Positions 45,214-54,250 of a stretch of 64,000 nucleotides of DNA are shown in pieces. A program made the translations under genes and the position numbers. Positions within the stretch are counted from its first letter, which is position 1; every line of letters starts with the position of its first letter. The notes under the pieces are model-generated. The model had not been told where the DNA came from. It ran no database searches and saw only the letters and a list, made by a program, of their open reading frames with translations. The stretch is from Dokdonella sp. (lineage in GTDB: Bacteria; Pseudomonadota; Gammaproteobacteria; Xanthomonadales; Rhodanobacteraceae): the NCBI RefSeq assembly GCF_017744955.1, contig NZ_JAGIAG010000005.1, forward strand, positions 124,001 to 188,000. Reading direction: 5' to 3'.

Positions 45214-46644
45214 ATGTCGTCAACCCTGTCGAACATCGCATTGACCGTCGCGCTCGCGCTCGCCGGCACCCCGCTGCAGGCGCGCGAGACGCCGCCGGTT
45301 CCCGCGCACGGCGTCGTCGGCGTCGAGGAGGCCCAGCTCGTGCCCGACTACTGGATCGCCAGACTCCCCCATGCCGATCGCGTGCTGCTCGACCGCGCCG
45401 CGATCGCGGCGCAGAACGCGGCGCTGTTCCGTTCCGATCCGTCGATGCACGACTTGCGCGCGCTGCCGTCGATGCTCGCGCGTGCCGACGTGGCGCGCTG
45501 GATCGAGGAACTCGCCGAGATGCCGCCGGAGGGTTACTACGGCGAGGACGGCCAGCGCGTGCCGCAGGCGAGGCTCGACGCGATCCTCGCCGGGCGCGCA
45601 CTGGAGGCGATCGCGCCGCAGCGCGCGGCGCGCTACGGCCTGGTCGTGCGACGTGCCGCGCTGCGCGCGTTCCCGACCGACCTGCGCGTGTTCGACGAGC
45701 CCGGCGATCGCGACATCGACCGCTTCCAGGAGAGCGCGCTGTTTCCCGGCATGCCGGTGGTGGTCGCGCACGAGAGCCGCGACGGCCGCTGGTGGTTCGT
45801 CATCAGCGAGCGCTACGCGGCGTGGATCGAGAAATCCGCCGTCGCGCTCGGCGAGCGCGACCCGGTGCTCGGCTACGACGAAGCGAAGCCGTATCGCGTC
45901 GTCACCGGCGCCACCGCGCGCACCGTCTACTCGCCCGAACAGCCGGCGCTGTCGCAGCTGCAGCTCGACATGGGCCTGCGCCTGCCGCTCGCCGTCGGCT
46001 GGCCGGAGAATCGGCCGGTCAACGGCCAGCACCCCTACACCGCGCACGTGATCGAGCTGCCGCTGCGCCGCGAAGACGGCTCGCTCGCGCTCGCGCCGGC
46101 GCTGCTGCCGAAGACCGCCGACACCCGTGCCGACTATCTGCCGCTGAGCGAGGCGAACCTGCTGCGGCAGGCCTTCAAGTTCCTCGGCGAGCGCTACGGC
46201 TGGGGCCACTCCTACGACGCGCGCGACTGCTCCGGCTTCGTCTCCGACGTCTACCACAGCTTCGGCCTGGAGCTGCCGCGCAACACGCGCGACCAGGGCG
46301 TCAGTCCGGCCTTGCGCAAGCGCGTGTTCACCGCAGGCGACGACCACGCCGCGCGCCAGGCCGCCGCGCGCGCGCTACGCGTCGGCGACCTGATCTACAT
46401 TCCCGGCCACGTGATGATGGCGATCGGCCATCGCGACGGCGAACCCTACGTCATCCACGACACCACCGGCCTCAGCTACCGCGACGGCGACGGACGCACC
46501 ACGCGCGTGCGCCTGAACGCCGTGTCGGTGTCGCCGCTGCTGCCGCTGCTGTTCGGCGGCCGCGGCGACACCTACGTCGACCGCATGACCAGCATCGTGC
46601 GCATCGCCCCGGACTCGCACGACCCTGCGAAGGACAGCCCATGA
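45214..46644 (+). CDS. NlpC/P60 peptidoglycan hydrolase with SH3-like region, exported
   Basis: This 476-residue protein has a short signal peptide, SH3-like repeats in the middle (RDGRWWFVISERYAAWIEKS and later) and a C-terminal NlpC/P60 domain. Cys339 lies in RDCSGFVSDVYHSFG and His399 in GHVMMAIG, with a third residue in HDTTG. NlpC/P60 enzymes cut gamma-D-Glu to meso-DAP or L-Lys bonds in murein peptides. It would supply the L-Ala-D-Glu dipeptide for the epimerase that follows. Confidence 0.92.
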   Translation: MSSTLSNIALTVALALAGTPLQARETPPVPAHGVVGVEEAQLVPDYWIARLPHADRVLLDRAAIAAQNAALFRSDPSMHDLRALPSMLARADVARWIEELAEMPPEGYYGEDGQRVPQARLDAILAGRALEAIAPQRAARYGLVVRRAALRAFPTDLRVFDEPGDRDIDRFQESALFPGMPVVVAHESRDGRWWFVISERYAAWIEKSAVALGERDPVLGYDEAKPYRVVTGATARTVYSPEQPALSQLQLDMGLRLPLAVGWPENRPVNGQHPYTAHVIELPLRREDGSLALAPALLPKTADTRADYLPLSEANLLRQAFKFLGERYGWGHSYDARDCSGFVSDVYHSFGLELPRNTRDQGVSPALRKRVFTAGDDHAARQAAARALRVGDLIYIPGHVMMAIGHRDGEPYVIHDTTGLSYRDGDGRTTRVRLNAVSVSPLLPLLFGGRGDTYVDRMTSIVRIAPDSHDPAKDSP

Positions 46645-46672
46645 AGGTCACTGCATGAGAATCGCCCGATGA
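46641..46672 (+). other. Chain of two five-codon minigenes with ATGA overlaps
   Basis: The NlpC/P60 stop overlaps an ATG (46641) that opens MKVTA and a stop. That stop overlaps a second ATG (46655) that opens MRIAR and a stop, which in turn overlaps the epimerase ATG (46669). The three starts are 14 bases apart and the units look like a decayed 14-base tandem duplication. It may couple translation or may only be a duplicated start region. Confidence 0.6.
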
Positions 46673-47763
46673 GAATCACGGACATCCGCTTCGGCAAGCT
46701 GCGCGTGCCGCTGAAGACGCCGTTCAAGACCGCGCTGCGCAGCGTCGACGCGGTCGAGGACATCGTCGTCATGATCGACACCGACAGCGGCCACGTCGGC
46801 TACGGCGAGGCGCCGGCGACGGCGGTGATCACCGGCGACACGCACGGCTCGATCGTCGACGCGATCCGCCACTACATCGCGCCGCGCCTGATCGGCGCCG
46901 AGATCGCCGATCTCAACCGCATCACGCACCTGATCCAGAGTTCGATGGAGAAGAACACCAGCGCGAAGGCGGCGGTCGAGATCGCCGTGCACGACCTCTG
47001 GGGCCAGCTCTACGACGCGCCGCTGTACCGCCTGCTCGGCGGCGGCGATCCGGTCATCACCACCGACATCACCATCAGCGTGGACTACATCGACAAGATG
47101 GTGGCCGACTCGCTGTCGGCGATCGAACGCGGCTTCGAATCGCTGAAGATCAAGGTCGGCAAGGACATCGGCGTCGACATCGAGCGCGTCAAGGCGATCT
47201 ACGCCGCGGTCGAGGGGCGCGCATTGCTGCGCCTGGACGCGAACCAGGGCTGGACCGCCAAGCAGGCCGTCTACGCGCTGCAGACGCTGGAGGACGCCGG
47301 CGTGCGGCTGGAGCTGGTCGAGCAGCCGGTCAAGGCGCAGGACCTCGACGGCATGAAGTACGTCACCGAACGCGTGCACACGCCGGTGATGGCCGACGAG
47401 AGCGTGTTCGGCCCGACCGAGGTGGTCGAGCTGATCCGCATGCGTGCGGCCGACATCATCAACATCAAGCTGATGAAGACCGGCGGCATCTCCAACGCGA
47501 TCCGCATCGCCGACATCGCCGCGATGTACCAGGTCGAATGCATGATCGGCTGCATGCTGGAAGCCAGCATCAGCGTCGCCGCGGCGGTGCACGTGGCGGT
47601 GGCCAAGGCGCATTCGATCACCAAGATCGATCTCGACGGGCCTTCGCTGTGCGCGTTCGATCCGGTCGACGGCGGGGTGATCTTCAACGAGTCGGAGATC
47701 AGCGTGACCGACGCGCCGGGCCTGGGCATCCGCGAGATCCGCGGGCTCGAGTTGCTATCCTGA
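46669..47763 (+). CDS. L-Ala-D/L-Glu dipeptide epimerase
   Basis: This 364-residue enolase-superfamily enzyme turns L-Ala-D-Glu into L-Ala-L-Glu during murein recycling. The acid/base lysines sit in SLKIKVGKD and NIKLMKTGG, with metal ligands in LRLDANQGW, VEQPV and MADES. It follows the NlpC/P60 gene through the coupled minigene chain. Its product can be cut by a dipeptidase to L-Ala and L-Glu for metabolism. Confidence 0.92.
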   Translation: MRITDIRFGKLRVPLKTPFKTALRSVDAVEDIVVMIDTDSGHVGYGEAPATAVITGDTHGSIVDAIRHYIAPRLIGAEIADLNRITHLIQSSMEKNTSAKAAVEIAVHDLWGQLYDAPLYRLLGGGDPVITTDITISVDYIDKMVADSLSAIERGFESLKIKVGKDIGVDIERVKAIYAAVEGRALLRLDANQGWTAKQAVYALQTLEDAGVRLELVEQPVKAQDLDGMKYVTERVHTPVMADESVFGPTEVVELIRMRAADIINIKLMKTGGISNAIRIADIAAMYQVECMIGCMLEASISVAAAVHVAVAKAHSITKIDLDGPSLCAFDPVDGGVIFNESEISVTDAPGLGIREIRGLELLS

Positions 47764-47802
47764 TCCGCACATGCGCACCCCGCGAAAACCGCAATTCCGC
47801 TC

Positions 47803-47886
47803 GTCATTCCCGCGTACACGGGACTCCATCGGCTTTCCATGCCTCGGGAGCGGAAAGCCGCGGATTCCCGTGTACGCGGGAATGAC
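47803..47886. repeat. Large inverted repeat, GTCATTCCCGCG family (best copy)
   Basis: The outer arms (47803-47823 and 47866-47886) are perfect 21-base inverse complements. Inner arms extend the match for about 15 more bases with a few changes. The hairpin lies between the epimerase stop and the RpiR-type regulator start. It belongs to a repeat family common in Proteobacteria. Confidence 0.85.
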
Positions 47887-47916
47887 CAAGCGTCCGGAGC
47901 GCCCGGAACCGCCCGC

Positions 47917-48756
47917 ATGTCTCCGCTGCTGAAGATCCGCGCCGAGCGCGACCAGATGTCGGCGATCGAGCGCCGCATCGCCGATTTCATCCTCGAGGAA
48001 GCGCACCTGCTGCGCGACTACTCCTCGCAGCAGCTCGCCAACGCGCTGAAGATCAGCCAGTCCAGCGTGGTCAAGTTCAGCCAGAAGCTCGGCTTCAAGG
48101 GCTATCCGGACCTCAAGTACTCGATCGGCGAGGAGATCGCGCGCGGCGGCGAGAGCAACGGCCACGCCGAACCCGCGCGCGCCGATCCACACGATGCGCT
48201 GGCCGAGGAGCTGTGGCAGGCGAAATCGCGCGCCGAGCAGGAAACACGCGTGATCAATCCCTCGGCGAAGGTCGATGCGATCGCCGAGGCGATCGGCCGC
48301 GCCGGCAAGATCTTCATCATTGGGCTGGGCGAGGACGGCATCCCGGCGCGCGCGTTCGCGATGCGGCTGTCCCTGCTCGGCATCCTGACCGTGCACCACT
48401 TCGACGCCGTGCTGATGACCGCCAGCATCGCCGCCGCGACCGAGGCCGACCTGCTGCTGGTGTTCTCCGAACACGGCCAGCAACCGGCGCTGTGCCAGAT
48501 CGGCCGCCAGTTCCGCGAACGCGGCGGCAAGGTCGTGTCGATCACGCGCCACAGCGCCAATCCGCTGCGCGCGCACGCCGATCTTTCGCTGCTGGTGTCG
48601 GCGCACGACGAACGCGCGCACGTCGAGCCGCTGCTGTACCAGTCGGCGCTGCGCCACCTGCTCGACATGCTGTTCGTGCTGCTGGCCGAGCGCGGCGATC
48701 GCCTCGCACGCTTCGAGGCCAACCTCGAGCGCATCCAGAGCATGCTCGAGCCCTGA
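47917..48756 (+). CDS. RpiR/MurR-type regulator with SIS domain
   Basis: This 279-residue protein has an N-terminal RpiR-type helix-turn-helix (about residues 1-75, with SQQLANALKISQSSVVKFSQKLG) and a C-terminal SIS sugar-phosphate domain (AGKIFIIGLGEDG onward). Regulators of this kind often respond to N-acetylmuramic acid 6-phosphate or another sugar phosphate. It sits between genes for murein-peptide breakdown and may control the cluster. The ATG at 47917 is preceded by GGA; earlier frames run through the repeat. Confidence 0.88.
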   Translation: MSPLLKIRAERDQMSAIERRIADFILEEAHLLRDYSSQQLANALKISQSSVVKFSQKLGFKGYPDLKYSIGEEIARGGESNGHAEPARADPHDALAEELWQAKSRAEQETRVINPSAKVDAIAEAIGRAGKIFIIGLGEDGIPARAFAMRLSLLGILTVHHFDAVLMTASIAAATEADLLLVFSEHGQQPALCQIGRQFRERGGKVVSITRHSANPLRAHADLSLLVSAHDERAHVEPLLYQSALRHLLDMLFVLLAERGDRLARFEANLERIQSMLEP

Positions 48757-48759
48757 CGC

Positions 48760-49518
48760 ATGCGAGCCTGCCTGGTGAAAACCCGCCGCATTCTCGGCCT
48801 GCTCGGCCTCGCCGCGATCGCCGCCTGCCATGCGCCGTTGCGCACGCCGCCAACGTGGACCGACGCGCGACAGATGATCCTCGTCACGACCGCCGACTGG
48901 GACGCGAACCACGGCCGCCTGCGCCGCTACGAACGAGACGCGCGCGGCTGGCACGCGGCCGGCGACGGCTTCGACGTCGCGATCGGCCGCAACGGCGCGG
49001 CCTGGGGCGTCGGCCTGCACGAGGCGCAAGCCGGCCCGCGCAAGCAGGAAGGCGACGGCCGCAGCCCCGCCGGCGTGTTCGCGCTCGGCACTGCCTTCGG
49101 TTACGCCGGCTCGGCGCGCACTGCCTGGCCTTATGCGGCGATGACGGCCGAGCACTGGTGCGTCGACGTCGACGGTTCGCCGCTCTACAACCGCATCGTC
49201 GACGCGCGCGAGGTCGGCGCCGACGCCGTCGCCGGCTCGACCGAACCGATGCGCCGCGACCTGCACGCCGACGGCGACGTGCGCTACGAACTCGGCCTGG
49301 TCGTCGAGCACAATCCACGCAACCGTCGCGGCGACGGCAGCTGCATCTTCGCGCACCTGTGGCGCACTCCCGGCGAAGCCACCGCCGGCTGCACCGCGAT
49401 GGCGCGCGCCGACATGCAGGCGCTGCTCGCCTGGCTGCGCCCGGACGAGCATCCGGTGTTCGTGCTGCTGCCCGAGGCCGAGTACGCGCGCTTGCGCGAA
49501 GCGTGGCGGTTGCCGTGA
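48760..49518 (+). CDS. L,D-transpeptidase (YkuD)-like lipoprotein
   Basis: This 252-residue protein has a lipobox (AIAAC, Cys23) and a YkuD-type catalytic core: CIFAHLWRTPGEATAGCTAM, with the His and Cys of the active site. YkuD enzymes crosslink murein peptides or attach proteins to murein, and some hydrolyse. It begins 3 bases after the regulator's stop, so the two are probably co-transcribed. Confidence 0.87.
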   Translation: MRACLVKTRRILGLLGLAAIAACHAPLRTPPTWTDARQMILVTTADWDANHGRLRRYERDARGWHAAGDGFDVAIGRNGAAWGVGLHEAQAGPRKQEGDGRSPAGVFALGTAFGYAGSARTAWPYAAMTAEHWCVDVDGSPLYNRIVDAREVGADAVAGSTEPMRRDLHADGDVRYELGLVVEHNPRNRRGDGSCIFAHLWRTPGEATAGCTAMARADMQALLAWLRPDEHPVFVLLPEAEYARLREAWRLP

Positions 49519-49650
49519 GGACGCTTGCGCGCAGCACCGCCGTTTCCGGGCTGATGCGCGCACGGGTGGGAGCGCCGCTTCCTCGCGCGCCTGCGGGAGG
49601 TTCGGCCGGTGCCTTCGGGATGGCGTGTCGCGAAAGCACCCTTACCCCGG

Positions 49651-49674
49651 CCCTCTCCCGCAAGCGGGAGAGGG
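49651..49674. repeat. REP-like hairpin, family 1, solitary
   Basis: This is a perfect CTCTCCCGC/GCGGGAGAG-type hairpin with 11-base arms and a two-base loop. It equals the left arm of the full family-1 units. Confidence 0.8.
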
Positions 49675-49748
49675 AGAAGAGCACGATCCGACTCGCCAAT
49701 CCGTCCAATACAAATGCGCCTATGCCAGCCGCGCGCTTCGAGTTTTCG

Positions 49749-49898
49749 CCTCTCCCGCTCGCGGGAGAGGCCGCCGCAATGCGGCGGGTGAGGGCATTCG
49801 GAGTGCAGCGCCGCGTTCCGGCTTGCCTCCTCCGACGCTCCACTCCGACCTCCCTCATCCGGCGCTGTGCGCCACCTTCCCCCACGAGCGGGGGAAGG
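49749..49898. repeat. REP-like inverted-repeat element, family 1, full unit
   Basis: The unit is bounded by a CCTCTCCCGC/GCGGGAGAGG hairpin at 49749-49770 and a CCTTCCCCC/GGGGGAAGG hairpin at 49875-49898. It shares the inner GTGAGGGCATTCGGAGTG section with the 38.9-39.4 kb units. Confidence 0.82.
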
Positions 49899-49938
49899 GA
49901 CAGCAAGCGCTACCACTGAGTCCCCAGTCTTGGCTCTC

Positions 49939-51207
49939 ATGTCGACGACCACCCGCATCCTGCTCGGCCTCCTCGCCGGCGCCCTCCTCGGCCTGCTGCT
50001 GGCCTGGCACGACGCGGCGCTCGGCGTGCGCGTGGCCGACTTCGTGCAGCCGATCGGCAGGCTGTGGCTGAACGCGTTGCAGATGACGGTGGTGCCGCTG
50101 GTGCTGGCGCTGGTGATCGTCGGCGTCGGCGCCGCCAGCGATGCGGCGGCGTCCGGCCGCACGGCGCGGCGCGCGCTGGTCGTGTTCGCGATCCTGCTCA
50201 GTGCCGGGGCCGCGCTGATGATCGCCGTCGCACCGCTGCTGCTGTCGCTGCTGCCGCGCGATCCGGCCACGATGGACGCGCTGCGCGCGGCGATTCCCCC
50301 GGCCAGCGCGCCGGTCGCGGCGCCCGGCTTCGCCGACTGGCTCGCCGGCGTGGTGCCGACCAACGCGATAGCTGCCGCGGCGCAGAGCGCAATGCTGCCG
50401 CTGGTCGTGTTCGCGCTGTTCTTCGGCTTCGCGCTGACGCGCATCGAGGCGTCGCGACGCGCGCGCATGATCGAGCTGTTCCAGAGCCTCGCCGACACGA
50501 TGATCGTGATCGTGCGCTGGGTGCTGTGGGCGGCGCCGCTCGGCGTGTTCGCGCTGGTGCTCGCGGTCTGCGCGCGCGCCGGCCACGGCGTGCTCGGCGC
50601 GCTCGGCGGCTACATCGCGATGCAGTGCACGATGTACCTGCTCGCGACTGTGTTGCTGTATCCGGTCGCCGTGGTGTTCGGCGGCGAGTCGCTGCGCCGC
50701 TTCGCCGCGGGACTGCTGCCGGCGCAGGTGGTCGCCGCGAGCACGCAGTCTTCGCTCGCCTCGCTGCCGGCGATGCTCGACAGCGCGACCTCGCGCCTCG
50801 GCCACCCGCGGCCGGTCGCCGCGCTGGTGCTGCCGATGGCGGTGTCGCTGTTCCGCCTGACCAGTCCGATGCAGTACATCGGCTCGGCTGTGTTCGTCGC
50901 CTGGATCTACGGCATCGACGTGCCGCCGGCGCAGCTCGCCGCGGCGGCCGCGCTCGCCGTCGTGATCAGCCTCGGTTCGGTCGGCCTGCCCGGCCAGGTC
51001 AGCTTCATGGCGACGACGATGCCGGTGACCTCGGCGATGGGCCTGCCGCTGGAACCGCTGGCCCTGCTGCTCGCCGTCGACACGATCCCCGACGTGTTCG
51101 CCACCGTCGGCAACGTCAGCGCGGATGTGACCGCGTCGAGCGTGGTCTCACGGCTCGACGCGAAGGACGCGGAACCGGCTCGGTCAGAGCCATTCGATTC
51201 GCGTTGA
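49939..51207 (+). CDS. Dicarboxylate/amino acid:cation symporter (DAACS family)
   Basis: This 422-residue protein has about eight membrane helices and two hairpin regions. The Ser-rich motif STQSSLASLPAM is the signature of this family, and LFRLTSPMQYIGSA matches the second hairpin. DAACS proteins import glutamate, aspartate or C4-dicarboxylates with protons or sodium. It would fit import of glutamate released from murein peptides. The start is the ATG that gives MSTTTRILLGLL. Confidence 0.9.
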   Translation: MSTTTRILLGLLAGALLGLLLAWHDAALGVRVADFVQPIGRLWLNALQMTVVPLVLALVIVGVGAASDAAASGRTARRALVVFAILLSAGAALMIAVAPLLLSLLPRDPATMDALRAAIPPASAPVAAPGFADWLAGVVPTNAIAAAAQSAMLPLVVFALFFGFALTRIEASRRARMIELFQSLADTMIVIVRWVLWAAPLGVFALVLAVCARAGHGVLGALGGYIAMQCTMYLLATVLLYPVAVVFGGESLRRFAAGLLPAQVVAASTQSSLASLPAMLDSATSRLGHPRPVAALVLPMAVSLFRLTSPMQYIGSAVFVAWIYGIDVPPAQLAAAAALAVVISLGSVGLPGQVSFMATTMPVTSAMGLPLEPLALLLAVDTIPDVFATVGNVSADVTASSVVSRLDAKDAEPARSEPFDSR

Positions 51208-51435
51208 CGCCGTTCGCGCGAAGCGCGTCCGAGAGCGCGGCCACGGACGGTCTTGGTCGCACTCGCTGAGGCAACGAACCGCCGCGAGTCGCAACCTCTC
51301 CGTAGCCCGGATATCGGATCGAGCTACATCGGGCCGATTCGATTCGCAGGATGATTCGACTCGCGCGGAGCGCGTTGAAAAGTGCGGCCATGGATGGCCG
51401 CGGTTGGACTCGCCGAAGCCACGACCCGTCGCCGG
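51190..51435. repeat. Diverged direct repeat between the symporter and ssb
   Basis: Two ~80-base copies (about 51195-51285 and 51340-51435) share GCGCG, AGCGCGT, GCGGCCA and CTCGC blocks in the same order with scattered changes. The rest of the 269-base gap is unremarkable. I see no gene in it. Confidence 0.55.
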
Positions 51436-51476
51436 CCAGACCCTCTCCCGACTGCGGCGATCACGGACGATCGCAC

Positions 51477-52049
51477 TCAGAACGGAATGTCGTCGTCTTC
51501 GAAATTGTCGCTCGGCGGGGCCTGGCGCGACGGACCCTGGGACTGCTGCGGTCGCGACGAACCGCCCGAGCGCTCGCCGCCGCGCTCGCCGCGGCTGTAG
51601 CCGCCACCGCCACCGCCGCCACCACCGCTGTAGCCGCCGCCACCGCCGCCTTCCGAGTAACCGCCGCCGCCACCACCACGCGAATAGCCGCCCTCGCCGC
51701 CGCCTCCGCCGCCGGGACCGCCGAGCATCTGCATCTCGTTGGCGACGATGTCGGTGGTGTAGCGCTCGACGCCTTCCTTGTCGGTGTACTTGTTGGTGCG
51801 CAGCGAGCCTTCGATGTAGACCTGCCGGCCCTTCTTCAGGTACTCGCCGGCGATCTCGCCGAGCTTGCCGAACAGCACCACGCGGTGCCATTCGGTGCGT
51901 TCCTGATTCTCGCCGGTCTGCTTGTCGCGCCAGCTCTCGCTGGTGGCGAGGCGGATGTTGGTGATCGCGCCGCCGTTGGCGGTGTAGCGCGTCTCCGGAT
52001 CGGCGCCAAGGTTGCCTACGAGGATGACCTTGTTGATGCCGCGTGCCAT
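51477..52049 (-). CDS. ssb: Single-stranded DNA-binding protein
   Basis: This 190-residue protein has the OB-fold in the first ~110 residues ([35 protein letters not shown]), a Gly/Tyr/Ser-rich linker (about 112-165) with repeated GGGGGG stretches, and the acidic tip DDDIPF that recruits repair and replication partners. The linker is longer and richer in Gly than in many SSBs. It coats single-stranded DNA in the cytoplasm. Confidence 0.95.
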   Translation of the reverse strand: MARGINKVILVGNLGADPETRYTANGGAITNIRLATSESWRDKQTGENQERTEWHRVVLFGKLGEIAGEYLKKGRQVYIEGSLRTNKYTDKEGVERYTTDIVANEMQMLGGPGGGGGGEGGYSRGGGGGGYSEGGGGGGYSGGGGGGGGGYSRGERGGERSGGSSRPQQSQGPSRQAPPSDNFEDDDIPF

Positions 52050-52158
52050 ATGCCTTTGTCTCCGATCCGGGGCGATTGCGTGGCGCAAATGGTACCACGC
52101 AGGTCCGCCCCGGCCGTACGAAACGGTGGCCCGGGAGCGTAGGAAAACGCAGCGCCCG

Positions 52159-54081
52159 CTAGGTCTTCGGCACCACCGGCAGCTCGACGTAGCTCGCGTT
52201 CTCGCCGCCGCGGTAGACGCGCTGCGTCGCCTTGCGGTAATCGCCCGGCTGGGCGAAGAAGACGTTCGGCACGAAGGTCTGCGGATTGCGGTCGTAGAGC
52301 GGGAACCAGCTCGACTGCACCTGCACCATGATGCGGTGGCCCGGCTCGAACACGTGGTTCGCGGTCGGCAGGCCGAAGCGGTAGGCCAGCGGCTGGTTCG
52401 CGGCGATCGCCTCGGGCTTCTCGAAGCTGGTGCGGTAGCGTCCGCGGAAGATGTCCATCGACACGCCGAGTTCGTAGCCGCCCAGCTCCGGATGCGACGG
52501 CACGGTGTCGGGATAGACGTCGATCAGCTTGACCACCCAGTCGCTGTCGGTGCCGCTGGTCGAGGCGACCAGGTGCACCTGCGGCGCGCCGCCGATGTGC
52601 AGCGGTTCGCGCAACGGTTCGCTGACGTAGGTCAGCACGTCGGGACGGCCGTCGACGAAGCGCTGGTCGACGACCAGCCAGCGCTTCCACGCGTCGCCGT
52701 CGGCGAAGCGCACCGGCCGCGGCTGGTACGGCACCGGCTTGGCCGGATCGGAGACGTATTCGTCGTACGCGTTCGCGTCCGCCGCAGGCGCGTCGAACGA
52801 CAGGCCCTGCTGCGCGGCCAGATACAGCGGCCTGGGCTTCGCCGCGCAGCCGTCGGCGCAGCTCAGCGGCCAGGCGGTGTAGCGATCCCAGTGGTTCTCG
52901 CCGGTGTTGTAGATGTAGACCGGCGGCGTGTCGGCCTTGGCCGCGCCCGCGACGAGGTACTGGTCGAAGAACGGCTTGAGCACGTCGCGGCGGAACTGCA
53001 GCGCAGTGTCGCCCTCCCATTGCAGCGCGCCGAGCGAGGTGCCGTCGTAGTTGACCTGGCTGTGCCGCCACGGCCCCATGACGAGGAAGTTCCTGTCGTT
53101 GCGCGCGTCCTTGGCTTCCAGCATCGGATAGCTGTGGATCGCGCCCCACATGTCTTCCTGGTCCCACAGGCCCTGCACCCACATCGTCGGCACCGCCAGC
53201 GGGGTGTCGGCCATCGTCTTGTCCAGCGCCTGCGCGCTCCAGAACGCGTCGTAGGCCGGATGCTCGGAGATCTTCTTCCAGAACCCGAGCTGGTCCAGCC
53301 CGGCCGCGCGCGCGAAATCGCCGGCGGAGCCGGCGCGCAGGAAGTTGTCGTAGTCGTCGTAACCCTGGCGCGCGATCTTCTTGCCTTCGCCGCGCGCGGT
53401 GGTCTGCCCGGCGATGTAGTCGAAATTGGTCTGCCGGAACGCGCCGTAGTGGAACCAGTCGTCGCCCATCCAGCCGTCGATCATCGGGCTCTCGGGCGCC
53501 GCGACCTTGAGCGCCGGGTGCGGATTCACCAGCGCCATCACCACCGTGAAGCCCTCGTAGGACGAACCGAGCATGCCGACGCGGCCGTTGGATTCCTTCA
53601 CGTGCTTCACCAGCCAGTCGATCGTGTCCCAGGCGTCGGTGGAGTGGTCGACCTTGCTGTCGTTCAGCGGACCGCGCAGCGGCCGCGTCATCACGTAGTC
53701 GCCTTCGGAGCCGTGCTTGCCGCGCACGTCCTGGAAGACGCGGATGTAGCCACCCTTGACGAATACCTCGTCGCCCTGCGGCAGCGAGGCGAGCAGGCTG
53801 CCGCTGACGTCGCGCTCGGCGCGCTTGGCCGCGTTGTAGGGCGTGCGGGTCAGCAGGATCGGCGCGTCGTGCGCGCCCTTCGGGATCATGATGACCGTGT
53901 ACAGCTTCACGCCGTCGCGCATCGGTATCTTCTCGACGCGCCGGACGTAGTCGTCGTTCTGCACCGGCACGGTGAAGGTCTTCGGGATGTCGGGCGAAAG
54001 CGGCGGCGTGCCGGCGGTCGCGATCGCGGAGAAGACCAGCAGCGCGGCGCAACAGGCCAGCGCGAAACGCGGAGTTTCCAT
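52159..54081 (-). CDS. CocE/NonD family hydrolase (alpha-amino-acid ester hydrolase type), exported
   Basis: This 640-residue protein has a signal peptide (ends near ATA), an alpha/beta-hydrolase domain with the serine in GSSYEGF, and a C-terminal jelly-roll like that of X-Pro dipeptidyl peptidases. Enzymes of this group cleave esters, amides or acylated beta-lactam side chains. The substrate here is unknown. It is divergent from ispB. Confidence 0.88.
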   Translation of the reverse strand: METPRFALACCAALLVFSAIATAGTPPLSPDIPKTFTVPVQNDDYVRRVEKIPMRDGVKLYTVIMIPKGAHDAPILLTRTPYNAAKRAERDVSGSLLASLPQGDEVFVKGGYIRVFQDVRGKHGSEGDYVMTRPLRGPLNDSKVDHSTDAWDTIDWLVKHVKESNGRVGMLGSSYEGFTVVMALVNPHPALKVAAPESPMIDGWMGDDWFHYGAFRQTNFDYIAGQTTARGEGKKIARQGYDDYDNFLRAGSAGDFARAAGLDQLGFWKKISEHPAYDAFWSAQALDKTMADTPLAVPTMWVQGLWDQEDMWGAIHSYPMLEAKDARNDRNFLVMGPWRHSQVNYDGTSLGALQWEGDTALQFRRDVLKPFFDQYLVAGAAKADTPPVYIYNTGENHWDRYTAWPLSCADGCAAKPRPLYLAAQQGLSFDAPAADANAYDEYVSDPAKPVPYQPRPVRFADGDAWKRWLVVDQRFVDGRPDVLTYVSEPLREPLHIGGAPQVHLVASTSGTDSDWVVKLIDVYPDTVPSHPELGGYELGVSMDIFRGRYRTSFEKPEAIAANQPLAYRFGLPTANHVFEPGHRIMVQVQSSWFPLYDRNPQTFVPNVFFAQPGDYRKATQRVYRGGENASYVELPVVPKT

Positions 54082-54250
54082 CGGACACCTCGCTCGAGGG
54101 CAACCTAGCGACACTAATGCGGAAGCGGCGACCGCAGCACCGCCAAAGGTCACATTTCCGGGCCTGCGGCGCCAGCGGCGGCGCGGCGAACGCGGGACGA
54201 CGCCCCGGCCCCGCCTGCTACAATCGCCGCACCGCATCAGCCCGTCGACA

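Larger units (their letters stand above)
49519..49938. other. 420-base gap filled by REP-like elements, no gene
   Basis: Between the YkuD gene and the symporter I see only repeat sequence and a spacer. One complete hairpin is at 49651-49674 and a full unit at 49749-49898. The symporter start lies right after the unit, so its leader is repeat sequence. No credible coding frame is visible. Confidence 0.6.
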
